Source of the DNA: Novosphingobium mathurense
GTDB lineage: Bacteria > Pseudomonadota > Alphaproteobacteria > Sphingomonadales > Sphingomonadaceae
Reading direction: 5' to 3'
DNA length: 64,000 nt
Assembly: GCF_900168325.1 (NCBI RefSeq)
Contig: NZ_FVZE01000001.1
Location: forward strand, 1,302,001-1,366,000
Translations under genes and position numbers: made by a program
Notes under the pieces: model-generated
Told to the model about the DNA's origin: nothing
Database searches by the model: none
Seen by the model: only the letters and a program-made list of their open reading frames with translations
In this document: one piece after another, positions 30,841 to 41,867 of the stretch
How positions within the stretch are numbered: the stretch's first letter is position 1
Layout: every line of letters starts with the position of its first letter

Positions 30841-32649
30841 TTAGTAAACGCGCGCCTTGGGCTTGATGTACTCGACATCGTCGGTCAGCGTGTATTCGTG
30901 GACCGGGCGATAGTCGAGACGGACTTCGCCACCCTTGCCGCCCCAGCCGTTGAACCAGCCAACGGTGTGCTTCATCCAGTTCGCGTCGTCGCGGTTCGGG
31001 AAGTCCTCGTGCGCGTGGGCACCGCGGCTTTCCTTGCGCGCCTGGGCGCCATGCAGCGTGACCGAAGCCTGCGAGATCAGGTTGTCGAGTTCCAGCGTTT
31101 CCACCAGGTCCGAGTTCCAGATCAGGCCGCGGTCGGTGACCTTGATGTCCTGCATGCGCTCATAAGTTGCGGCCAGCTTCTGCTTGCCTTCGACCATGAG
31201 TTCATCGGTGCGGAACACCGCGGCGTGAGCCGACATCGTACGCTGCATCTCGGTGCGCACTTCCGCCGTCGGCGAACCGCCGTTGGCGTTGCGGAAGTGG
31301 TCGAGGCGGGTGAGCGACATGTCTGCCGAGTCCTTCGGCAGTTCGGGCTGCGCAGCGCCGGCCTTGACGATTTCCTTGAGGCGGTGACCGGTCGCACGGC
31401 CGAAAACCACGAGGTCGATCAGCGAGTTCGAGCCCAGGCGGTTGGCGCCGTGAACCGAGACGCAGGCAGCCTCGCCCACCGCGAAGAGGCCCGGAACCAC
31501 GGTGTCCGGATTGCCGTCCGGACCGATGGTCACGACTTCGCCGTGGTAGTTACAGGGAATGCCGCCCATGTTGTAGTGGACGGTCGGGACGACCGGCAGC
31601 GGCTGGCGGGTCAGGTCGACGCCTGCGAAGATCTTGCCACTCTCGGTGATGCCCGGGAGACGCTCTGCCAGCACCTTGGGATCGATGTGATCGAGATGCA
31701 GGTAGATGTGGTCCTTGTGCGGGCCGACGCCGCGGCCTTCGCGGATTTCCAGCGCCATCGAGCGCGAGACGACGTCGCGCGAGGCGAGGTCCTTCGCGGA
31801 AGGCGCGTAACGCTCCATGAAGCGCTCGCCCTCGGAGTTGGTGAGGTAGCCGCCCTCGCCGCGCGCGCCTTCGGTGATGAGCACGCCCGCGCCGTAGATG
31901 CCGGTCGGGTGGAACTGCACGAATTCCATGTCCTGCAGGGGCAGGCCCGCGCGCAGGACCATGCCGCCGCCGTCGCCGGTGCAGGTATGGGCCGAAGTGG
32001 CGGTGTAGTAGCTGCGGCCGTAACCGCCGGTCGCGAGCACGACGGCCTGCGAGCGGAAACGGTGAATCGAGCCGTCATCGAGGCACAGCGCGATCACGCC
32101 GACGCACTTGCCGCCGTCCATGATCAGGTCGATCGCGAAGTATTCGATGAAGAAGTCCGCGTCGTACTTCAGCGACTGCTGGTACAGCGCATGCAGCATG
32201 GCGTGGCCGGTACGGTCGGCGGCGGCGCAGGTGCGCTGCACCGGCGGGCCTTCGCCCATGTTCTGCATGTGGCCGCCGAACGGGCGCTGGTAGATCGTGC
32301 CGTCGGCATTGCGGCTGAAGGGCACACCGGCATGCTCCAGCTCGTAGACCGCGGCCGGGGCTTCGCGCACCATGTATTCGATGGCGTCCTGGTCGCCCAG
32401 CCAGTCAGACCCCTTGACGGTGTCGTACATGTGCCAGGTCCAGTGGTCCGGCGTGTTGTTGCACAGCGAGGCGGCGATGCCGCCCTGTGCCGCAACGGTG
32501 TGCGAACGGGTCGGGAAAACCTTGGTGATGCACGCGGTCTTCAGGCCGGCTTCGGCCGAACCCATCGTGGCGCGCAGACCCGAACCACCGGCGCCGACGA
32601 CGACGGTGTCATAGATGTGGTCGATGATCTTGTAAGCAGGGGCGGACAT
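30841..32649 (-). CDS. sdhA: Succinate dehydrogenase flavoprotein subunit
   Basis: A 602-aa flavoprotein of complex II, converting succinate to fumarate. The Rossmann GAGGSG lies at 19-24, and His50 in [11 protein letters not shown] is the covalent FAD ligand. [21 protein letters not shown] is the substrate/active-site region, and the conserved Arg is in RLGSNSL. The C-terminus [16 protein letters not shown] is normal. Its ATG overlaps the sdhD stop by 1 nt (TGATG). The operon order is sdhC-sdhD-sdhA-(unknown), with no sdhB in this window. Confidence 0.96.
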   Translation of the reverse strand: MSAPAYKIIDHIYDTVVVGAGGSGLRATMGSAEAGLKTACITKVFPTRSHTVAAQGGIAASLCNNTPDHWTWHMYDTVKGSDWLGDQDAIEYMVREAPAAVYELEHAGVPFSRNADGTIYQRPFGGHMQNMGEGPPVQRTCAAADRTGHAMLHALYQQSLKYDADFFIEYFAIDLIMDGGKCVGVIALCLDDGSIHRFRSQAVVLATGGYGRSYYTATSAHTCTGDGGGMVLRAGLPLQDMEFVQFHPTGIYGAGVLITEGARGEGGYLTNSEGERFMERYAPSAKDLASRDVVSRSMALEIREGRGVGPHKDHIYLHLDHIDPKVLAERLPGITESGKIFAGVDLTRQPLPVVPTVHYNMGGIPCNYHGEVVTIGPDGNPDTVVPGLFAVGEAACVSVHGANRLGSNSLIDLVVFGRATGHRLKEIVKAGAAQPELPKDSADMSLTRLDHFRNANGGSPTAEVRTEMQRTMSAHAAVFRTDELMVEGKQKLAATYERMQDIKVTDRGLIWNSDLVETLELDNLISQASVTLHGAQARKESRGAHAHEDFPNRDDANWMKHTVGWFNGWGGKGGEVRLDYRPVHEYTLTDDVEYIKPKARVY

Positions 32650-33035
32650 CAGGCGTGGGCTCCCAGCGCGAGGCGGACGACGCAGAAGACGCCGAAGGCG
32701 GCGCCAGCGAATGCGGCAAGGTTCAGGGCGGCGATGCAGGCGAACTTGTTGGCGTGCTCATGGACGTAGTCCTCGACCACGACCTGGAGGCCGAGGCGCG
32801 CGTGCCAGAAGGTCGACACGACCAGCAGCGCCATCGCGGTTGCCGGAACCGGCGTGGCAAGCCACTCGGAAACCGAAGCATAGGTCAGGTCCGGCAGGAG
32901 CAGGATCGAGACCGCAAGCCAGAGAACCAGCAGCAGGTTGCCGATGGCGGTGAAACGCTGCACCAGCCAGTGGTGCGGACCGGTCTTGGCCGAGCCGAGG
33001 CCGCGGACGCGGCCGATGGATGTTCCGTTACCCAT
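32649..33035 (-). CDS. sdhD: Succinate dehydrogenase membrane anchor subunit
   Basis: A 128-aa three-span membrane subunit. Spans are visible near [38 protein letters not shown] and [17 protein letters not shown]. The [18 protein letters not shown] stretch carries the conserved heme-ligand histidine and the quinone-site region of SdhD. The start follows sdhC by 12 bp, and the gene touches sdhA. Confidence 0.9.
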   Translation of the reverse strand: MGNGTSIGRVRGLGSAKTGPHHWLVQRFTAIGNLLLVLWLAVSILLLPDLTYASVSEWLATPVPATAMALLVVSTFWHARLGLQVVVEDYVHEHANKFACIAALNLAAFAGAAFGVFCVVRLALGAHA

Positions 33036-33047
33036 TGTTTTCGTTCC

Positions 33048-33443
33048 TCAGCGAAGCAGCAGGATCGCCCAGAAGGCGACGGTGAGAACCACGCCCAGGA
33101 CCGGCGAAAGGATCGACCAGGTGCGGTTCGTCTTGAGTTCGAAGCCGGCGCCGATGTCGAGCACGAAGTGGCGCAGGCCGCTCATCATGTGGGTAAAGAA
33201 AGCCCAGGAGATGCCGACCAGCACGATGTAGCCGATCGGAGTGGTCATCGCCCACGCGAAAGTCGCGTAAGCGGCGGGCCCACTTGCGAGTGCGCCAAGC
33301 CACCACAACAGCACGCCCAGTCCTGCGAAAGCCAATCCGTTTCCGGTCACGCGATGCATGATCGAAACGAACATGTGCGGACCCCAGCGCCAGATCTGGA
33401 GGTGCGGCGACAGCGGACGGTTCTTGGTACCGGCGTTTGCCAT
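33048..33443 (-). CDS. sdhC: Succinate dehydrogenase cytochrome b556 subunit
   Basis: A 131-aa membrane subunit with RPLSPHLQIWRWGPHMFVSIMHRVTG, the classic SdhC N-terminus with the heme His and quinone-site Ser/Arg. The SGLRHFVLDIGAG motif carries another conserved His. Three spans follow the pattern NGLAFAGLGVLLWWLGAL, TTPIGYIVLVGISWAFF and LGVVLTVAFWAILLL. The ATG at 33443 is preferred to an upstream TTG; it is the first gene of the operon, and the 149-bp upstream region is shared divergently with the beta-lactamase gene. Confidence 0.9.
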   Translation of the reverse strand: MANAGTKNRPLSPHLQIWRWGPHMFVSIMHRVTGNGLAFAGLGVLLWWLGALASGPAAYATFAWAMTTPIGYIVLVGISWAFFTHMMSGLRHFVLDIGAGFELKTNRTWSILSPVLGVVLTVAFWAILLLR

Positions 33444-33592
33444 GCTCTTGCGAATCCCCTTGCCTGCGGCAGCCAGTGACACTGCCTTCGTCGAAGTCCC
33501 CTTAGCCAAATCACGGCAGCGTGCAAGTTCCGCAAGGCAACTTATCGCTCGCCTACTGGCCTATGTAACGGGTGGGGCCTAAAGCGGCGACC

Positions 33593-34513
33593 ATGAGTCG
33601 CATCGTCAATAACCTGGTGCTGGCAGCGCTGGTCGCCGCCGCCACCCCCTCGATTGCGCAGGCCCGCGACAAGGCGGCCGTTGCGCCCTCCCCCAAACTG
33701 TCGAGCGCCTGTGCAGGCATGGACGGGCCCGAAGGCTGGTCTCACCCTGCACCACCTGCGCATATATATGGCAACACCTGGTACGTGGGCACCTGCGGCA
33801 TCGCCTCGGTCCTCGTCACTTCGGATGAAGGGCACGTGCTGATCGACAGCGGCCCGGCCGATGCCGCTCCGCTGGTGCTCGCCAACATCCGCAAGCTGGG
33901 CTTCGATCCCGCCGACGTGCGCTGGATTCTCACCAGTCACGAACATCACGACCATGTCGGCAGCATCGCCGAACTGCAGAAGGCCACCGGTGCCCAGGTC
34001 GCCGCGCTGGCTTCGGCACGACAGGTGCTGGAAAGCGGCAAGCCTTCTGCCGACGACCCGCAGTCAGGCCAGATCGAGGGCTTTGCGCCCGCCCCTGTCG
34101 CGCGCAGCCTCGTTGACGGGGACTCGGTTACGCTTGGCCGGCTTGCCCTGACGGTTCATGCCACTCCGGCCCACTCACCCGGTTCGGCAAGCTGGACCTG
34201 GCAGGCCTGCGACGAAGCCTTCACCTGCAAGATGATCGCCTATGCGGACAGCGCCACGACGATCTCGGCAGACGGCTATCGCTTTTCCGATCATCCCGAT
34301 CGCATTGCGCGGATCCAAACCGGCCTGTCGCGAATCGCGCAGCTGCCCTGCGACATTCTCGTCACGCCCCACCCTTCGGCCAGCAACCTGTTCGACCGTC
34401 TCTCGGGCAAGGCCCCGCTGGTGAACGCGCAGGCCTGTGCCGCCTATTCGCAGGCAGCGGGAGCCTATTTCGCCAAGCGCCTTGCCGGCGAAACCGGGGA
34501 GGCCGGGAAATGA
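33593..34513 (+). CDS. Subclass B3 metallo-beta-lactamase
   Basis: A 306-aa exported zinc hydrolase. A signal peptide spans about 1-25 (NNLVLAALVAAATPSIAQA). The zinc site reads HEHHDHVG at residues 116-123: His116, His118, Asp120, His121 by gene numbering, the same as class B numbering. His in TPAHSPGS and in VTPHPSAS supply the other ligands. ACAGMDGPEGWSHPAPP...YGNTWYVGTCGIASVLV is the typical B3 N-terminal region. Subclass B3 enzymes hydrolyse penicillins, cephalosporins and carbapenems. It is followed by prmA with a 4-nt overlap, indicating a chromosomal, resident gene. Confidence 0.92.
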   Translation: MSRIVNNLVLAALVAAATPSIAQARDKAAVAPSPKLSSACAGMDGPEGWSHPAPPAHIYGNTWYVGTCGIASVLVTSDEGHVLIDSGPADAAPLVLANIRKLGFDPADVRWILTSHEHHDHVGSIAELQKATGAQVAALASARQVLESGKPSADDPQSGQIEGFAPAPVARSLVDGDSVTLGRLALTVHATPAHSPGSASWTWQACDEAFTCKMIAYADSATTISADGYRFSDHPDRIARIQTGLSRIAQLPCDILVTPHPSASNLFDRLSGKAPLVNAQACAAYSQAAGAYFAKRLAGETGEAGK

Positions 34514-35409
34514 GCTGGAAGATTACCGCCTTTGCCCCACGTAGCGTCATCGAAGGTGCTCTCGTCGCCCATGAAGACGCCTTCGACTGGGACCCGCAGA
34601 TCGTCCTGTCCGGAAGCGAAATCGCCGAGGACAAGCCTGACGACTGGCAACTGGAAGCCTGGCTCGCCGACGAACCGGGCGACGCGGAGAAAGGCGCGAT
34701 CGCCGCACTCTTTTCTGGCAATGTCCCGGAACTGATCGTCGAGCAATTGCCCGACACCGACTGGCTCGTCACCAGCCAGCAGGGTCTTGAGCCGATCCGG
34801 GCTGGCCGCTTTCACGTCCATACGCCCGAACACCCGGCCGTGAACGAACCCGGCGTGACCGACTTCACCATTCCTGCCAGCCAGGCTTTCGGCACGGGCC
34901 AGCACGCCACGACAGCAGGCTGCCTTTCGATGCTTACGCACATGCGCAAGCAGGGCGTGGTCGTGCGCAACTGCGCCGACATCGGCACCGGCACCGGCCT
35001 GCTCGCCTTCGCCGCGCTGACACTGTGGCCCTCGGCACTCGCCACCGCCAGCGACATCGACCAGGTCTGCGTCGACGTCGTGCGCGACAATGCCGCGGCG
35101 AATGGCATCGCAATGGGGCCGCGTGGCGGTCAGTTGGTGATGACGGTGGCCGACGGCATGAACCACCCCCTGCTTGCAGCGCGCGGGCCCTACGACCTGA
35201 TCATGGCGAACATCCTGGCAGGGCCGCTGGTCAGCCTCGCCCCGGACTTCGCGACCTCGCTGGTCCCGGGCGGCCACCTTGTCCTGGCCGGCCTGCTCGA
35301 GACCCAGGAAGCCGCCGTGCGCTCCGCGTGCCGCAGGACGGGTATGCGACTCGCAGCGCGGCTCGTGAACGGCGACTGGTCGATTTTGTGGTTGCGCAAG
35401 CGCCGCTAG
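34510..35409 (+). CDS. prmA: Ribosomal protein L11 methyltransferase
   Basis: A 299-aa SAM-dependent protein methyltransferase that trimethylates L11 in bacteria. The N-terminal substrate-recognition domain (1-110) is followed by the linker FTIPASQAFGTGQHATTAGCL, the PrmA hallmark. The SAM motif is DIGTGTGLLAFAAL, and LIMANILAGPLVSLAP is the catalytic NILA segment. The start overlaps the beta-lactamase stop (ATGA). A terminator-like hairpin follows. Confidence 0.92.
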   Translation: MSWKITAFAPRSVIEGALVAHEDAFDWDPQIVLSGSEIAEDKPDDWQLEAWLADEPGDAEKGAIAALFSGNVPELIVEQLPDTDWLVTSQQGLEPIRAGRFHVHTPEHPAVNEPGVTDFTIPASQAFGTGQHATTAGCLSMLTHMRKQGVVVRNCADIGTGTGLLAFAALTLWPSALATASDIDQVCVDVVRDNAAANGIAMGPRGGQLVMTVADGMNHPLLAARGPYDLIMANILAGPLVSLAPDFATSLVPGGHLVLAGLLETQEAAVRSACRRTGMRLAARLVNGDWSILWLRKRR

Positions 35410-35426
35410 GACCCTGCGCATAGATC

Positions 35427-35460
35427 CCGATGGGCGGCTTAACATTTAGCCGTCCATCGG
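35427..35460 (+). terminator. Hairpin terminator after prmA
   Basis: CCGATGGGCGGCT pairs with AGCCGTCCATCGG (one G-U), with an 8-nt loop. It is 17 nt after the prmA stop and lacks a T run. Confidence 0.55.
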
Positions 35461-35967
35461 GACGCCTCTCCCTGTCAATTCGATTCCGTCCGGAGCGTCG
35501 CTCCGGTCGCCGCAACGCGCCCTGAGATCACCACGCGAGCGACATCCGGGAGCCAAACGGAAGTTCTCGACAACAGCCCATCGCACCTCTCGCGCAGGTC
35601 GTCCCGATTACCCCGACCAAAAGCCATTTCAGGCCCTTTCGCCGGCCTTTTCGTCGCCGGCAAGGGCCGGGCCGCAGCGCCGGCCAAGACCTCTCTCGCA
35701 CCCGCATCGCCCACAACGCAAACCACATTCCCGCGTAAATTCAGGGACTTGAGCAAGCATCCCGGACCGGGATCGAGAGGTTAAGACAAGTAAAGCGAAC
35801 GTAAACGGTCGCCCACCTGCCCTCGGGGAAATTACTCAAGTTACTCAAACTCTTGGAGTTCATTGCCTAAGGCCGAATTAACCATTTCAAGTGAGCTGCC
35901 ATTAACACTTTGAGCCAAGAATCCGAGGCCAAGGGGGGCTGGTACTAACTAGCTCGAAAGGCATGAA
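35461..35967. other. 507-bp non-coding region upstream of sciP
   Basis: No convincing gene: the longest frame on either strand starts with TTG at 35756 (minus) and has poor codon use. The distal part is rich in A+T relative to the neighbours. It holds a CtrA-like box, further TTAA half-sites (35781, 35902), and a direct repeat of TTACTCAA at about 35832 and 35841. Such length and content suggest regulatory DNA or an sRNA. Confidence 0.5.
35867..35882 (+). promoter_or_regulatory. Near-consensus CtrA box upstream of sciP
   Basis: CTAA-N7-TTAAC, one mismatch from TTAA-N7-TTAAC. It ends 85 nt before the sciP ATG, close to the 72 nt seen for the PilZ box. A further TTAAC lies at 35902. In Caulobacter, sciP is a CtrA target, so this fits. 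Confidence 0.55.
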
Positions 35968-36270
35968 ATGCTGCAAACTGAACGGACCCGTCCTGAGACG
36001 GTCGTCGGGCCCCTGGGTGAAGCTCTCAAGCGAGAGAATCTGCCTCCAGCGAATACGTCGCGCTGGGTCGTAAGGCGCAAGGCGGAAGTCGTCGCAGCCG
36101 TCAACGGCGGGCTGCTGACGGCGACCGAAGCCTGCGAACGCTACGGCCTGACCCTCGAGGAATTGGCCTCGTGGCAGCGCGCGATCGAACGCGAAGGCAT
36201 GCCCGGGCTCCGCGCGACCCGTGTTCAGCACTATCGCCAGGTCCACGAAAGGCAGAGCCGCCGCGCCTGA
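35968..36270 (+). CDS. sciP: SciP-type CtrA inhibitor (DUF1153)
   Basis: A 100-aa small helix-turn-helix protein. RWVVRRKAEVVAAVNGGLLTATEACERYGLTLEELASWQRAIEREG is the DUF1153 core: a helical HTH with the invariant WVxRRKAEVV and PGLRATRVQHYRQ ending. SciP binds CtrA at promoters and blocks RNA polymerase recruitment in Caulobacter, restraining CtrA-activated genes in G1. ATG 35968 has AAAGG 6 nt upstream. It stands alone, behind a long leader, and converges on ligA. With cckA in the same window, it points to a full CckA-ChpT-CtrA system. Confidence 0.88.
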   Translation: MLQTERTRPETVVGPLGEALKRENLPPANTSRWVVRRKAEVVAAVNGGLLTATEACERYGLTLEELASWQRAIEREGMPGLRATRVQHYRQVHERQSRRA

Positions 36271-36334
36271 CCGGCCCCGGTCATGGAGCGGTCGATGGGC
36301 GGAAATCACCGGAGCACAGGCGGCTGATGCGTGT

Positions 36335-38811
<2,477 letters not shown>

Positions 38812-38828
<17 letters not shown>

Positions 38829-39504
38829 TTCCGGCGCGCACCAGCCACCAGTTCACCGGGTAGGCCGTGACGAAACCGCCAAGCATGGCGATCTGCATGA
38901 GGAACCAGAATTCGGGCGAGGCGACTTCGGCGATGTCGCCATAGGCGGGCCGGAACCAGAGGAACTGTCCGGCGGCCATCAGGCCGTACATGCCCACCTG
39001 CCACGAGCCGATCGAAAGGAAGTCCGCCTTGACCGCCTCCGTCACGCCCTTGCCAAAAGACAGGTCCCGCATAGGCACGATGGCCCAGTACTGGAAGGCT
39101 ATGCCGATGCCGAAAGCCAGAACGTAATCGAGGATCCAGACCGCGAACGTCTTCTCGGCAAAGACCGTGTGCCAGCCCAGCCAGACGACAATCGCCGGGA
39201 AAGCGAAGGCCAACCATTCAGCGATGATGTCGCCCAGTGTGCAACCCGCGCCGCAGTGGCTTGCCCCCTTGGCAACCGTCAACCACATCGGCACGTCTTC
39301 GTCTGCCCGCTGTGCCCGGAAATAGAGCGCCAGCCAGATCGCGCTGCCGAAAAGCGCGGCCAGCGGCCAGACCCACTGCATGACCGCCATTCTCGGCGGA
39401 TGGCTTCGCTGATGGATCGCGATGACGATGGCACAGGCAAGGCCAAGGATCAGCGAGACAAGGGACAGCGCGTGGAGCCAGTAGGGAAATTGCAGCGTCG
39501 CCAT
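38812..39504 (-). CDS. DUF4396 membrane protein
   Basis: A 230-aa integral membrane protein with about six spans. The family signature HCGAGCTLGDIIAEW carries a conserved His and two Cys in a metal-binding-like pattern. Further signs are WILDYVLAFGIGIAFQYWAIVPMRDLS, ADFLSIGSWQVGMYGLMA and the end YPVNWWLVRAGIKERM. The HCGxGC motif within a membrane protein suggests a copper/heme or quinone-linked role, but the function is unknown. It is downstream of no close same-strand gene other than recN, 55 bp away on the far side. Confidence 0.85.
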
Positions 39505-39559
39505 GCCCTCTGCAACGGCTCGCAGGGCAATTGGCTCCGAACCCGTTGCAGGAGGCCGT

Positions 39560-41224
39560 TCAGACGCCTTCGAGCAGCCTGTCGGCCTGGGCCCGAGCCT
39601 CGTCCGTCACTTCCGCGCCGGAAAGCATGCGGGCGATCTCTTCCTTGCGGTCGCCATCGCCCAACAGGGTGACGGAAGTACGCGTGACAGTGCCTTCGCT
39701 CGACTTGGCGATCATGTAGTGCCGCCGCCCACGCGCCGCGACCTGCGGGCTGTGCGTGACGGCCAGCAACTGCCCGTCGCTGGCGAGCCGCGCGAGGCGA
39801 TCGCCGATCGCCGAGGCAACCGCGCCCCCCACGCCCCTGTCGATCTCGTCGAAGATCACCGTCGATGCCCCGCCCTCTTCGGCCAGGGCCACCTTCAACG
39901 CGAGGATGAAGCGCGAAAGCTCGCCGCCCGAGGCGATCTTGGCCAGCGGCGCAAAATCGGCGCCGGGGTTGGTGCTGATCAGGAACTCGACCGCGTCCAT
40001 CCCCTGCGGCCCCCAGCGCTCCTCGGGCAGTTTTGCGACCGAAGTCTGGAAGCGCGCCGCATCGAGCTTGAGCGGGGCCAGTTCCGAAGCCACGGCTGCG
40101 TCGAGCCGCTTGGCCGCCGCCCGGCGCAAGTCGTGCAGTGTGCTCGCCGCCTGGTGATAAGCCAGCGCGGCCTTGCCCGCTGCCCTTTCAAGGGCCGCCA
40201 CATGCTCCTCGCCGCCCTCGATGGCTGCCAGTTCCTCACGCATCTGCGCCATGCGCCCGGGCAGATCGTCAACCTGGCAACCGTGCTTGCGGGCCGCGGC
40301 GCGCAGATCGAACAGACGCGTCTCGATCCTGTCCAGCTCGGCCGGATCGAAGGCCAGCGCTTCAGCGGCGCGTTCGAGCTTTTCTTCCGCCTCGCTCGCC
40401 TCGATCACCGCCCGGTCCAGCGCGGCGAGCGCCTCGGCCAGCAATTCGTGCTCGCCGGCAATGCGGTCGAGCCGCCGCGCCGCACCGCGCATGCTGGCCA
40501 GCGCCGAATCGGAACCTTCCCACAAGTGCTGAAGGGCCGAGAGATCCTCGGACAGCTTCTCGCCCTTCTGCATGTCGGCGCGGGCGTGGGCGAGTTGTTC
40601 CTCCTCGCCCTCTTCCGGCGCGAGCGCATCGAGTTCGGCAAGGTGCGCGACCAGCAGGTCCTGGTCTTCAGCGGCCTTCGCGACCCGGGCGCGCGCCTCG
40701 TCGAGCGCGTCCTGCGCCTTGCGCCAGTCCTTCCACGCCGCCTCGACCCCTGCGACGTCGCCACCCGCGAAGCGGTCCAGCAGTTCGCGGTGGCCGCGCG
40801 GATTGACGAGGCCTCGATCGTCATGCTGGCCATGGATCTCGACCAGCACCGGCGCGATCTCACGCAATAGTGCGACGCTCACCGGCTGGTCGTTGAGGAA
40901 AGCCTTGGAGCCGCCATCCGCCTTGAGCTGGCGCTTGAGGATCAGCGGTTCGCCCGGCTCGACATCGATCTCGGCATCCGCGAGCACTGCACGGACGGCA
41001 GGCGGAAATGCTGAAAATTCGAAGCTGGCGGTCACGCTGGCCTTCGCCTCACCCGCCCGCACCAGCCCGCTGTCGGCACGGTTGCCGATCACGAGGCCCA
41101 ACGCATCAAGCAGGATCGACTTGCCCGCACCCGTCTCACCGGTGAGGACGCCAAGCCCTCCGGCGAAATCGAGATCCAGCGCCTCGATCAATACGATATT
41201 GCGGATGGAAAGCCGGGTCAGCAT
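39560..41224 (-). CDS. recN: DNA repair protein RecN (SMC-like)
   Basis: A 554-aa SMC-family ATPase for double-strand break repair. The N-terminus MLTRLSIRNIVLIEALDLDF is canonical. Walker A is GETGAGKS at 29-36. The long middle coiled coil (about 150-380) is rich in Ala/Glu/Arg, with the ABC signature at LAKIASGGELSRFILALK and Walker B at STVIFDEIDRGVGG. The ATG directly abuts a LexA box with no ribosome-binding site visible, so the mRNA may be leaderless. It follows the Rrf2 gene by 113 bp. Confidence 0.94.
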   Translation of the reverse strand: MLTRLSIRNIVLIEALDLDFAGGLGVLTGETGAGKSILLDALGLVIGNRADSGLVRAGEAKASVTASFEFSAFPPAVRAVLADAEIDVEPGEPLILKRQLKADGGSKAFLNDQPVSVALLREIAPVLVEIHGQHDDRGLVNPRGHRELLDRFAGGDVAGVEAAWKDWRKAQDALDEARARVAKAAEDQDLLVAHLAELDALAPEEGEEEQLAHARADMQKGEKLSEDLSALQHLWEGSDSALASMRGAARRLDRIAGEHELLAEALAALDRAVIEASEAEEKLERAAEALAFDPAELDRIETRLFDLRAAARKHGCQVDDLPGRMAQMREELAAIEGGEEHVAALERAAGKAALAYHQAASTLHDLRRAAAKRLDAAVASELAPLKLDAARFQTSVAKLPEERWGPQGMDAVEFLISTNPGADFAPLAKIASGGELSRFILALKVALAEEGGASTVIFDEIDRGVGGAVASAIGDRLARLASDGQLLAVTHSPQVAARGRRHYMIAKSSEGTVTRTSVTLLGDGDRKEEIARMLSGAEVTDEARAQADRLLEGV

Positions 41225-41239
41225 GTTCGCGAAGCGTTC
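41225..41239 (-). promoter_or_regulatory. LexA (SOS) box abutting the recN start
   Basis: GTTC-N7-GTTC is exact, and the element ends on the base next to the recN ATG. It matches the alphaproteobacterial LexA consensus, and recN is an SOS gene in many of these bacteria. Because repressor sites overlap promoters, transcription probably starts at or very near the ATG. Confidence 0.75.
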
Positions 41240-41337
41240 TAGCGAAGTCTTTTTCGCGCGTCACCCGGGATTGCGCGCCTTGCCTGCCAGTTTCCCCCAG
41301 CTGTGCGCGACGCGCAACGCAACGATCCCAGGGGCAA

Positions 41338-41781
41338 TCAGTATTCGGGCTCGGCCAGGACTGGCGGTTCGGGATCGATCGGGTCGGCCAGGGTCAGGCG
41401 GTCGAGCATGTTGGCGGTCTCGTCCCGCAAGGTCAGCATCAGACCGCGCAGCCGGCATTCGGCCTCGGGCAGGCAATTGGCGCAGGTCTCATGCGCATTG
41501 CGGCTGGCGCAGGGCACGAGTGCGAGGCTGCCGCGGGTGATGCGGATGATGTCGCCATAGCGGATGTCGACAGGCGGCAGCGCCAGTTCATACCCGCCCG
41601 AGCGCCCCCTGTGGGAGATGACGATGCCGTCGCGCGCCAGTTCGGAGAGAATCACCGTCAGGAACTTGCGCGGAATGTTCTGGGCCACCGCAATCTCGTC
41701 GAGACGCACGGAGCCCTTGCGGTAATTGTCGGCCAGATGTTGCAGGGCGCGGATCGTGTAACGGGTTTTCTGCGACAGCAT
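41338..41781 (-). CDS. Rrf2-family transcriptional regulator, probable iron-sulfur sensor
   Basis: A 147-aa Rrf2 protein: MLSQKTRYTIRALQHLADN, helix-turn-helix DEIAVAQNIPRKFLTVILSELARDGIV, wing RGRSGGYELA. The C-terminal part has three-to-four cysteines (CASRNAHETCANCLPEAEC) in the position where IscR and RirA bind a cluster. Spacing C-x8-C-x2-C-x5-C is not the IscR pattern. It could be a RirA/IscR-like or CymR-like sensor. It sits between bamD and recN; there is no isc/suf gene here to tell its targets. Confidence 0.85.
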   Translation of the reverse strand: MLSQKTRYTIRALQHLADNYRKGSVRLDEIAVAQNIPRKFLTVILSELARDGIVISHRGRSGGYELALPPVDIRYGDIIRITRGSLALVPCASRNAHETCANCLPEAECRLRGLMLTLRDETANMLDRLTLADPIDPEPPVLAEPEY

Positions 41782-41831
41782 GCGACGACACTGCGCGGGC
41801 GCACGGCGTCATGTCAACCGGCCAAGTAGAG

Positions 41832-41859
41832 AAAAAGCCCGCCTCCGGCAGGATGGGGC
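41832..41859 (-). terminator. Rho-independent terminator after bamD
   Basis: On the minus strand GCCC...GGGC with an inner TCC/GGA stem is followed by TTTTT, ending about 36 nt after the bamD stop. This separates bamD from the Rrf2 gene. Confidence 0.55.
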
Positions 41860-41867
41860 AGCCGCGA

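Noticed and set aside
35475..35756. A 93-codon frame on the minus strand in the sciP leader.
   Set aside because: TTG start without binding site, poor codon use compared with neighbours, and no recognisable motif.
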